Shown here in pieces: positions 7,587 to 14,406 of a DNA stretch of 22,738 nucleotides; the stretch's first letter is position 1; every line of letters starts with the position of its first letter. A program made the position numbers and the translations under genes. The notes under the pieces are model-generated. The model saw nothing but the letters and a program-made list of their open reading frames with translations. It searched no databases and was not told the DNA's origin. Source of the DNA: Clostridium sp. CAG:510 (GTDB lineage: Bacteria > Bacillota > Clostridia > Lachnospirales > Lachnospiraceae); NCBI GenBank assembly GCA_000434615.1, contig FR880834.1:16550-39287 (forward strand). Direction: 5' to 3'.

Positions 7587-9128
7587 TTATTTCTTAATAA
7601 GAAGGGATTTGCCGGTCATTTCCTTCGGCTGCTCCATACCCATAATCTCAATCAGGGTAGGAACGATGTCTGCCAGACAACCGCCCTCTCTTAAGGTATA
7701 GGACTTGTCATAGTTGTGCAGAATGAACGGAACCGGATTGGTGGTATGAGCGGTATAAGGTTCACCGGTTTCATAATCAATCATCTGCTCTGCATTTCCG
7801 TGGTCCGCACAGATAAAGAGTACGCCATCCATATCGTCTACTGCGGCTACTGCCTTTCCTACACATTCATCCACAACTTCGATTGCCTTTACGGCTGCGG
7901 GAATAACACCGGTATGTCCTACCATGTCGGGGTTTGCGAAGTTGATGATAATAACATCATAGCTGCCGCTTCTGATGGCGGCGGTCAGCTTGTCGCATAC
8001 TTCGTAAGCGCTCATTTCCGGCTTTAAGTCATAGGTTGCAACCTTGGGAGAATGTACTAAAATTCTGTCCTCACCTTCGTTGGGCTGCTCTACACCGCCA
8101 TTGAAGAAGAAGGTTACGTGTGCATATTTTTCGGTTTCGGCAATACGCGCCTGGGTCATCTTGTGAGCGGCAAGATACTCACCGAAGGTGTTGGTAATAG
8201 CTACCTTGTGGAATGCCACTTCCTTGTTGGGGATGGTCGGGTCGTAATCGGTAAAGGCTACGAATACGATATCCTTTCTGTCTCCTCTTTCAAACTTATC
8301 AAAGGTATCCTCACAGAATGCTCTGGAGATTTCTCTTGCTCTGTCGGGACGGAAGTTGAAGAATACAACGGAGTCGTGGTCCTTAACGGTACCGATTGCC
8401 TTGCCGTCTTTTGCCACAACGGCGGGTACTACGAATTCATCGGTTACTTCCTTATCGTAAGAAGCCTTGATTGCGCAGAACGGACACTCTGCCTGTACGC
8501 CTTCGCCCTTTACCATGGCGTCGTACGCAAGCTTTACTCTGTCGTAGTTGTTGTCTCTGTCCATTGCATAGTAGCGGCCCATGATGGAAGCGATTTTGCC
8601 GACACCCTTGTTGTCCATTTCCTTCTGCAGCGCCTCTAAGAACTCCTTACCGCTTGCGGGAGGGGTATCTCTGCCGTCCAAGAAGCAGTGTACATACACT
8701 TCTTCGATGCCGTTCTTCTTTGCCATATCCAAAAGGCCGTATAAATGAGTGATGTGGCTGTGCACACCGCCGTCGGAAAGAAGTCCCATGCAGTGCAGGG
8801 CGGAATGGTTCTTCTTACAGTTTTCCATAGCCTTAAGAAGTGCCGGATTTTCAAAGAAATCGCCGTCCTGGATTTCCTTGGTGATACGGGTCAGTTCCTG
8901 GTATACGATACGTCCCGCACCCATATTCATATGACCGACTTCGGAGTTGCCCATCTGTCCTTCGGGAAGTCCTACCGCCATACCGCTTGCCAGTCCCTTT
9001 ACAAAAGGATTTTCCGCCATCAGCTTGTCCATGACAGGGGTATCTGCCATGGCAATGGCATTACCGTTCTTATTATCATTCAGGCCATAGCCGTCTAAAA
9101 TCATTAATACAACCGGTTTTTTACTCAT
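7587..9128 (-). CDS. gpmI: 2,3-bisphosphoglycerate-independent phosphoglycerate mutase
   Basis: Cytoplasmic enzyme interconverting 3- and 2-phosphoglycerate through a phosphoserine intermediate, using two Mn2+ ions. At 513 residues it has the usual length. The alkaline-phosphatase-like metal sites are complete: Asp12 (LDGYGLN), the phosphorylated Ser62 (MGNSEVGHMNMGAGR), Asp401 and His405 (NPDMVGHTG), Asp442-His443 (ADHGNAEQM) and His461. Substrate-binding residues are also present: His123, the LDGRDTPP block at 150-157, Arg185, Arg191, Arg260 and Arg263 (NFRPDRAREI), and Lys334. The gene is followed by eno, so successive steps of lower glycolysis are encoded together. The start is preceded by GAGGAG at a normal distance, and a good promoter lies about 50 bp upstream. 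The neighbouring predicted Mn exporter is on the opposite strand from the same intergenic region. Confidence 0.98.
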   Translation of the reverse strand: MSKKPVVLMILDGYGLNDNKNGNAIAMADTPVMDKLMAENPFVKGLASGMAVGLPEGQMGNSEVGHMNMGAGRIVYQELTRITKEIQDGDFFENPALLKAMENCKKNHSALHCMGLLSDGGVHSHITHLYGLLDMAKKNGIEEVYVHCFLDGRDTPPASGKEFLEALQKEMDNKGVGKIASIMGRYYAMDRDNNYDRVKLAYDAMVKGEGVQAECPFCAIKASYDKEVTDEFVVPAVVAKDGKAIGTVKDHDSVVFFNFRPDRAREISRAFCEDTFDKFERGDRKDIVFVAFTDYDPTIPNKEVAFHKVAITNTFGEYLAAHKMTQARIAETEKYAHVTFFFNGGVEQPNEGEDRILVHSPKVATYDLKPEMSAYEVCDKLTAAIRSGSYDVIIINFANPDMVGHTGVIPAAVKAIEVVDECVGKAVAAVDDMDGVLFICADHGNAEQMIDYETGEPYTAHTTNPVPFILHNYDKSYTLREGGCLADIVPTLIEIMGMEQPKEMTGKSLLIKK

Positions 9129-9182
9129 GATTGCTTGCTCCTCTTTTCTGATTGTTATATATTTGTTGTTTACATCGCAAAA

Positions 9183-9211
9183 ATTATACCTTTTCTTTGC
9201 AAAACATGCAA
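9183..9211 (-). promoter_or_regulatory. Candidate sigma-A promoter for gpmI-eno
   Basis: Minus strand: -10 TATAAT (9183-9188), a 17-base spacer and -35 TTGCAT (9206-9211). Transcription would begin near 9176, giving a leader of about 48 bases to the gpmI ATG. The -10 is perfect; the -35 is weak. Confidence 0.6.
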
Positions 9212-9236
9212 GAAAAGAATTGTTTTTTTTAGGCCA

Positions 9237-9262
9237 TTGACATAAAATAGATGAAATATACT
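9237..9262 (+). promoter_or_regulatory. Candidate promoter for the CDF transporter
   Basis: TTGACA at 9237-9242 is a perfect -35 sequence. The best -10 match, TATACT at 9257-9262, sits only 14 bases away, shorter than usual; TACTTT at 9259 gives 16 bases but a poorer match. The element is divergent from the gpmI promoter. Confidence 0.35.
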
Positions 9263-9284
9263 TTTACATAAAGGGGATTTTCTC

Positions 9285-10451
9285 ATGATAACTCTGCTGT
9301 CTAAAATTTTTATTAAAAACCGGGAGGACACTTCCTCTCCCGAGGTCAGACAGTGCTACGGTATTTTAAGCGGCGCGGTCGGCATTTTCTTTAACCTGCT
9401 TTTATTTGCCGGGAAGTTCATTGCCGGTTCCGTAAGCCACTCCATTGCCATTACGGCGGATGCCTTCAACAACTTATCCGATGCGGCTTCCTCCGTCATT
9501 ACACTGATAGGATTCAAGTTAGCCGGTCAGAAGCCCGACCCCGACCACCCTTACGGACACGGCAGAATAGAATACCTGTCCGGTCTTGCGGTTGCCGCCG
9601 CCATTTTAATCATGGCATTTGAGCTCTTAAAAAGCTCTGTGGAAAAGCTGCTCCACCCGGCAGAAACCGCTTTCCATCCTCTGGTCATCCTCTGCCTGCT
9701 GCTTTCCATTCTGGTGAAGGGCTATATGTACTTATATAATAGAAGCATCAGCAGAAAAATACACAGTGAAGCCATGATGGCAACTGCAAAAGACAGCCTA
9801 AGTGATATGGTGGCAACCTCCGCCGTGCTTTTCACCACCCTGCTTTCCCGCTACGCCCACATTGATCTGGACGGCTGGTGCGGTATTCTGGTAGGCATCT
9901 TTATTTTCACGGCAGGTCTTTCCGCCGCAAGGGATACCATCAATCCGCTGCTTGGCGAAGCCCCCGACCCGGAATTTGTCAAAAGGATTGGCGAAATCGT
10001 CTATTCCTCCGAGGACATTTTAGGCTTCCATGATTTAATGGTACATAATTACGGTCCCGGCCGCGTCATCATTTCCCTGCACGCAGAAGTACCCGCCGAT
10101 GGGGATATCCTTGCCCTGCACGATACCATCGACAACATCGAACGGAAACTGAAAAAAGAACTGCACTGTGAGGCGGTCATCCATATGGACCCCATCTGTA
10201 TTCATGACCCGGAGGTCAATGCCCTGAAAGAAAAGATCTGCGGTATTTTAAGAAATATCGATCCGGTTCTGACCCTGCACGATTTCCGCACGGTAAAAGG
10301 GCCCACCCACACCAATATCATTTTCGATGTGGTAAAGCCCTATCGTTTTCCCCTCTCCGACGAGGAGTTAAAACAGCTTTTAGTTGAAAAAATACAGTCT
10401 ATGGGCGAAAATTTTTACCCGATTATTCAGATAGATGAAAAGTATACTTGA
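9285..10451 (+). CDS. Cation diffusion facilitator transporter, predicted manganese exporter
   Basis: A 388-residue CDF-family antiporter that would export a divalent metal from the cytoplasm. Six helices fall at about 26-50, 55-78, 100-118, 131-152, 170-188 and 198-214. The HPYGHGRIEY block at 88-97 is typical of the family. The membrane metal site reads NxxxD in helix 2 (Asn62, Asp66) and DxxxD in helix 5 (Asp170, Asp174). The absence of the His found in zinc transporters at these positions suggests Mn2+. A cytoplasmic dimerisation domain follows at about 228-305, then about 80 extra residues that may be a second copy of this small fold. The start follows AAAGGGGA at 9270-9277. The -35 of the next promoter overlaps the stop codon. 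Confidence 0.9.
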   Translation: MITLLSKIFIKNREDTSSPEVRQCYGILSGAVGIFFNLLLFAGKFIAGSVSHSIAITADAFNNLSDAASSVITLIGFKLAGQKPDPDHPYGHGRIEYLSGLAVAAAILIMAFELLKSSVEKLLHPAETAFHPLVILCLLLSILVKGYMYLYNRSISRKIHSEAMMATAKDSLSDMVATSAVLFTTLLSRYAHIDLDGWCGILVGIFIFTAGLSAARDTINPLLGEAPDPEFVKRIGEIVYSSEDILGFHDLMVHNYGPGRVIISLHAEVPADGDILALHDTIDNIERKLKKELHCEAVIHMDPICIHDPEVNALKEKICGILRNIDPVLTLHDFRTVKGPTHTNIIFDVVKPYRFPLSDEELKQLLVEKIQSMGENFYPIIQIDEKYT

Positions 10452-10476
10452 CAGCTTCTTAAAAAAGGCGTATAGT
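10448..10476 (+). promoter_or_regulatory. Strong sigma-A promoter for the ABC exporter leader
   Basis: TTGACA (10448-10453), exactly 17 bases, then TATAGT (10471-10476). The -35 overlaps the last codons of the CDF gene. Transcription would begin near 10483, about 290 bases before the first ABC gene, leaving a long leader with a small open reading frame and a terminator. Confidence 0.75.
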
Positions 10477-10520
10477 CAAACAAGTTAATGTCAAAATATA
10501 AAAAGAAGGAGGTAACCGAA

Positions 10521-10610
10521 ATGATTAATTTCGTAGACAACATGACAGATAACAAAATCTTAACAACGACTATTTTTGCAGTTACCTCAGAAAGACTTAT
10601 GAATTGCTGA
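10521..10610 (+). CDS. 29-residue putative leader peptide of the ABC exporter operon
   Basis: A small open reading frame too short for routine calling: ATG at 10521, stop TGA at 10608, beginning MINFVDNMTD and ending SERLMNC. It has one of the best ribosome binding sites in the window, AAGGAGG at 10506-10512, eight bases before ATG. It begins about 38 bases after the predicted transcription start and is followed by a hairpin and a perfect terminator placed before the ABC genes. This is the layout of bmrB, the leader peptide that controls the Bacillus subtilis BmrC/BmrD exporter by ribosome-mediated attenuation; that analogy is by position, since I claim no sequence similarity. The peptide is mixed in composition, not a run of one amino acid, so antibiotic or general translation stress is a likelier signal than shortage of one amino acid. 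Confidence 0.7.
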   Translation: MINFVDNMTDNKILTTTIFAVTSERLMNC

Positions 10611-10622
10611 TATCTGACAGCA

Positions 10623-10666
10623 AGTGCTTTTGCAAGCTTATACTTTTGAATTAAGCTTTCGGCACT
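10623..10666 (+). promoter_or_regulatory. Leader hairpin between the small open reading frame and the terminator
   Basis: AGTGC (10623-10627) pairs with GCACT (10662-10666), and an inner 7-bp stem pairs 10634-10640 with 10652-10658 around an 11-base loop. It begins 12 bases after the leader-peptide stop codon, within reach of a ribosome stalled or terminating there. CAGCAAG at 10618-10624 could instead pair, with one bulge, to TTTGCCTG in the 5' arm of the terminator, giving a candidate antiterminator. The alternative pairings were read by eye. Confidence 0.45.
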
Positions 10667-10681
10667 CCGGTTTGTAAATTT

Positions 10682-10710
10682 GCCTGCGGTTTCTTCCGCA
10701 GGCTTTTTTT
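10682..10710 (+). terminator. Intrinsic terminator (attenuator) before the ABC exporter genes
   Basis: Perfect 8-bp GC-rich stem (10682-10689 with 10696-10703), six-base loop and seven T residues (10704-10710). It lies after the leader peptide and 64 bp before the start of the first ABC gene, which has no clear promoter of its own. Expression of the exporter therefore needs read-through of this element. Confidence 0.88.
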
Positions 10711-10774
10711 GTGTCTGCGGGTATATCGCCGCTGCCGTCTTTCCGAGGGGATTAAAAAGGAGGAGAATGAAAAC

Positions 10775-12529
10775 ATGAAGAAACTGTCAACGCATATCAG
10801 AGAGCATCTGCCGGCTTATCTCTTAGCCATCCTTGCCCTTGTTATCCATGTCGGACTGGATATGCTTTCACCGGAGCTTACCAAACGCATCATTGACGAT
10901 GTTATCGGGAACGGCAACCTTGCCGCCCTGAAAGGTATTCTCCTTGGCTTTTTTGCTATCGGTATCGGCCGCTTTATCTTCGGCTACATCAAGGAATACA
11001 CCTTCGATGTGACCGGCGCCACCATCGCATCCAATATGCGTAAAGAGCTGTTCGACCACATCCAGAGCCTTTCCGCCGATTTCTTTGACCGGACCGGCAC
11101 CGGCGAGCTGATGAGCCGTATCAAGGATGACATCGACCATATCTGGGACGGTATTTCCTATGTGGGAATGCTTCTGATTGAGGTTGCCGTACATACATCC
11201 CTGATTTTATTCTGTATGATACGCATCAACTGGAAGTTAGCGTTAATTCCCATCGTCTGCATGATTTTGTGCGCCTGCCTCGCCATTTATTTAGAAAAGA
11301 AGCTGGACAGCGTCTATGAAGCTATCAGTGAGGAAAATGCGGAATTAAATACCGTTGCGGAAGAAAATTTAACAGGTGTGCGCACCGTGCGGGCTTTTGC
11401 CAGAGAGGATTTTGAAATAAACAAATTCCTTTCCCACAACACCCGCTATTATGAACTGAACATGCAGCAGTCTAAAATCTTTGTAAAGTACCACCCACTG
11501 TTTTCCTTAGTCAGCAAAATCCTTCCGCTGTTTGTGTTACTCTTCGGCGGTATTCTGTACTTAAACCAGAAGGACGGCAGCTTTACCTTAGGTGACCTGG
11601 GTGCCTTTATCCAGTACTCCACCAATATCGTGTGGCCCATGGAAATGTTAGGCTGGCTGACCAACAGCTTATCTTCTGCCGTTGCTTCCAATAAAAAAAT
11701 ACGGAAGCTCTATGCGGAAACGCCCACCATTAAAAATCCGGAAAATCCGGTTGTTCTGCCCGGGGTAAAAGGAAAGCTTTCCTTCTCCCATGTCAGCTTT
11801 GTAAGGGAGGAAAAGCCGGTATTGTCCGATATCAGCTTTACCGTGGAAGCCGGACACACTCTTGGCATCATGGGCGCCACCGGCTCCGGCAAGTCTTCCA
11901 TCGTACAGCTTATACAGCGTATGTATGACTGCAGCGACGGCAGCATTTCCTTAGATGACGTGGATATCCGCAAGCTTACGTTAAAGCAGGTGCGGAGCAG
12001 TATTTCCGCCGTTATGCAGGATGTGTTCCTCTTTTCCGATACCATTGACGAAAATGTGCGTCTGGGAAAAAAAGACAGCATTACCCCCGATGTGGTAAGG
12101 GAGGCATCTTCCGCCGCTTCCGCCAGCGAGTTTATCGAAAAATTGGAGGACGGTTACGATACCGTTATCGGCGAACGCGGTGTGGGTCTTTCCGGCGGCC
12201 AGAAGCAGCGTATCAGCATTGCCCGTGCGCTTGCCAAAAAGAACCCAATTTTAATTATGGACGACTCCACTTCCGCTCTTGACATGGAAACGGAGCACGA
12301 AATCCAGAAAACGTTAAAAACGTTAACGGATACCACAAAAATCATTATTGCTCACCGCATCAGCGCCGTCCGGCATGCGGATGAGATACTTTTCCTTGAA
12401 AACGGTAAGATCCGGGAGCGCGGCACCCACAAAGAGCTTTTGGCTAAGAAGGGGCTGTACTACGAAGCTTACCAGTCTCAGTACGGTGATTTATTACCGG
12501 AAACGGAGGATGCAGCTTATGGCATTTAA
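10775..12529 (+). CDS. Heterodimeric ABC exporter, subunit with degenerate catalytic residue (BmrC-like)
   Basis: Fused membrane and ATPase half-transporter of 584 residues. The start is ATG 10775 after AAGGAGGAG; a longer in-frame form would begin inside the terminator T-run and is rejected. Six helices occupy about 14-315. The ATPase domain has Walker A GATGSGKSS (367-375), Q-loop around Gln415, a canonical LSGGQ signature (472-476), Walker B ILIMDD (492-497) and switch His527. The residue after Walker B, normally catalytic Glu, is Asp497, and the usual A-loop aromatic appears to be replaced (SFVREEKP at 341-348). These mark the degenerate partner of a heterodimer such as BmrC/BmrD or TM287/288. 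The protein should pair with the product of the overlapping next gene to export drugs or other amphipathic compounds. Substrate unproven. Confidence 0.93.
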   Translation: MKKLSTHIREHLPAYLLAILALVIHVGLDMLSPELTKRIIDDVIGNGNLAALKGILLGFFAIGIGRFIFGYIKEYTFDVTGATIASNMRKELFDHIQSLSADFFDRTGTGELMSRIKDDIDHIWDGISYVGMLLIEVAVHTSLILFCMIRINWKLALIPIVCMILCACLAIYLEKKLDSVYEAISEENAELNTVAEENLTGVRTVRAFAREDFEINKFLSHNTRYYELNMQQSKIFVKYHPLFSLVSKILPLFVLLFGGILYLNQKDGSFTLGDLGAFIQYSTNIVWPMEMLGWLTNSLSSAVASNKKIRKLYAETPTIKNPENPVVLPGVKGKLSFSHVSFVREEKPVLSDISFTVEAGHTLGIMGATGSGKSSIVQLIQRMYDCSDGSISLDDVDIRKLTLKQVRSSISAVMQDVFLFSDTIDENVRLGKKDSITPDVVREASSAASASEFIEKLEDGYDTVIGERGVGLSGGQKQRISIARALAKKNPILIMDDSTSALDMETEHEIQKTLKTLTDTTKIIIAHRISAVRHADEILFLENGKIRERGTHKELLAKKGLYYEAYQSQYGDLLPETEDAAYGI

Positions 12530-14294
12530 TTCTTATAAAGAAGACGAACAGACCAGCCACGTAAAGAAAAGCGCCACCCTGCTTCGTCTGTTCTCCTACT
12601 TACTTGCCTATAAAAAAGAAATTGTCGGCGTACTTCTCATTATGGCGTTCTGTGTGGGGGTATCTTTGTTAAACCCGCTCATCATGGAAGCCGCCATTGA
12701 CGACTACATCGGCAAAGGCGACTTAAAGGGCCTGATTGGACTGATTTTGTTTGCCGCCGCCTTAAATATCATTATGATACTGCTGGTAAAATTGCGTATG
12801 TATATCATGGCGAAGGTGTGCAACCAGGTACTTTTAACCATCCGTCAGGAACTTTACACCCATATCCAGACACTGGATTTTCACTTTTTTGACAGCCGTC
12901 CCACCGGAAAGATTCTCTCCCGTATCATCGGCGATATCAATTCCTTAAAGGATGTGCTGAACAACAGCGTTACCACTCTTATACCCGACTTTATTACAGT
13001 GGCAAGCGTTGTCGTGATTATGCTGGTAAAAAGCCCCCTTCTTGCGCTTGCAAGCCTTTCCACCCTTCCGGTGTTAATCGTCGGGCTTACGGTTATCCAG
13101 CTTTTCTCCCACAAACGCTGGCGTATTTTCCGTAAAAAAGCCTCCAACCTGAATGCATTCATTCACGAGGACATCTCGGGTATCCGCATCATCCAGAACT
13201 TTACGGCAGAGGAAGAAACGAAAAAGACCTTCTCCGTGCTGGTGAAGGAGCATTTATCCGCCTTCAAGAGGGCTGTCCGGTTAAACAACAGCTTCGGCTC
13301 CATCATTGATATCTGCTGGAGTGTGGGAACCATTGCTCTTTATTATGTGGGACTAGTGTTGCTGCCCGGCAGCGCCAGCGTGGGACTTTTAATCTCCTTC
13401 GGCTACTACATCGGTATGTTCTGGAGCCCCATTGCCAATTTGAGCAGTTTCTACAACCAGTTAATTACCAATATTGCCGCAGCGGAACGTATTTTCGAGG
13501 TGCTGGACACGGAACCCGAAATCAAAAACAGCCCGGATGCCGTGGATATTTCCGGCATCACCGGCGCCGTAACCTTCGACCATGTTTCCTTTGCCTATAC
13601 GGATGCGCCCGACATAAAGGTGTTAAAGGATGTTTCCTTTTCGATCAAGCCCGGTGAAACCATTGCCCTTGTAGGCCCCACCGGCGCCGGCAAGACCACG
13701 ATTGTCAACTTAATCAGCCGTTTCTATGATGCAACGGAAGGGGAAGTGAAAATCGACGGCTTGAATGTCAAGGACATGACGCTTCACAGCTTAAGGAGCC
13801 ACATGGGCATTATGACCCAGGACAATTTTCTCTTCTCCGGCACGGTAAAGGAAAATATCCGCTACGGAAAATTGGATGCCACGGAAGAAGAAATCATTCA
13901 GGCTGCCAAGGCCGTCGGCGCCCATGACTTCATCATGAAGTTAAAGGACGGTTACGACACCAAGCTAAGCGAACGCGGCGGCGGTCTTTCCGTCGGTCAG
14001 AAACAGCTTCTGGCGTTTGCCCGCACCTTTGTATCCATGCCCGGTATTCTTATCCTGGATGAAGCAACATCCAGCATTGATACAAAAACCGAGCTCTTAG
14101 TGCAGAAAGGCATCGAGACACTGCTTAAGGGAAGAACTTCCTTTGTCATTGCCCACCGCCTCTCCACCATCCAGAAGGCTGACCGCATCTTCGTCATTGA
14201 TGAGGGCGGCATCATGGAACAGGGAACCGCCAAAGAACTGCTTGCCAAAAAAGGCGCCTACTACGACCTGTATATGGCACAATTTGCGGTGTAA
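12519..14294 (+). CDS. Heterodimeric ABC exporter, catalytic subunit (BmrD-like)
   Basis: Second half-transporter, 591 residues. ATG 12519 lies nine bases after GGAGG (12505-12509) and overlaps the end of the upstream gene by 11 bp, indicating coupled translation; the ATG at 12510 abuts the ribosome binding site and is unlikely. Membrane helices span about 32-315. The ATPase domain has A-loop Tyr360, Walker A GPTGAGKTT (386-394), Q-loop near Gln434, Walker B LILDE with catalytic Glu515, and switch His546. Its signature is LSVGQ (490-494) rather than LSGGQ. In the heterodimer this altered signature would face the Walker motifs of the Asp-bearing partner, giving one degenerate site, while the intact Glu515 site faces the partner's normal LSGGQ. 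The complementarity strongly supports a dedicated pair. A strong terminator follows. Confidence 0.94.
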   Translation: MAFNSYKEDEQTSHVKKSATLLRLFSYLLAYKKEIVGVLLIMAFCVGVSLLNPLIMEAAIDDYIGKGDLKGLIGLILFAAALNIIMILLVKLRMYIMAKVCNQVLLTIRQELYTHIQTLDFHFFDSRPTGKILSRIIGDINSLKDVLNNSVTTLIPDFITVASVVVIMLVKSPLLALASLSTLPVLIVGLTVIQLFSHKRWRIFRKKASNLNAFIHEDISGIRIIQNFTAEEETKKTFSVLVKEHLSAFKRAVRLNNSFGSIIDICWSVGTIALYYVGLVLLPGSASVGLLISFGYYIGMFWSPIANLSSFYNQLITNIAAAERIFEVLDTEPEIKNSPDAVDISGITGAVTFDHVSFAYTDAPDIKVLKDVSFSIKPGETIALVGPTGAGKTTIVNLISRFYDATEGEVKIDGLNVKDMTLHSLRSHMGIMTQDNFLFSGTVKENIRYGKLDATEEEIIQAAKAVGAHDFIMKLKDGYDTKLSERGGGLSVGQKQLLAFARTFVSMPGILILDEATSSIDTKTELLVQKGIETLLKGRTSFVIAHRLSTIQKADRIFVIDEGGIMEQGTAKELLAKKGAYYDLYMAQFAV

Positions 14295-14311
14295 ATCTCA
14301 ATATCTACACC

Positions 14312-14348
14312 AAAATCCCCGGCAGAACTGGTCTGCCGGGGATTTTTT
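14312..14348. terminator. Bidirectional intrinsic terminator between convergent genes
   Basis: A 15-bp perfect stem (14312-14326 with 14332-14346), five-base loop, and T residues through 14348 on the plus strand. On the minus strand the stem is followed by TTTTG, so it can also end transcription of the converging lipoprotein gene that stops at 14407. Confidence 0.9.
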
Positions 14349-14406
14349 ATTGCATTTTGTTTATCTGTTACTTTTTGTCTTCTGCGCATTTTGTTTTCTT
14401 ATTGTC

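Noticed and set aside
8118..8639. Plus-strand 173-codon open reading frame inside gpmI
   Set aside because: Complementary shadow of a highly conserved gene; no ribosome binding site and no recognisable product.
10709..10774. Longer N-terminus for the first ABC exporter subunit
   Set aside because: It would begin within the terminator T-run; ATG 10775 has AAGGAGGAG and gives a normal family N-terminus.
10483..10774. Known riboswitch or T-box upstream of the ABC exporter
   Set aside because: I see no T-box sequence or recognisable riboswitch core; the translated small frame with terminator explains the leader better.
12348..12518. Longer N-terminus for the second ABC exporter subunit
   Set aside because: It would overlap the ATPase domain of the first subunit in another frame; GGAGG and ATG at 12519 mark the start.
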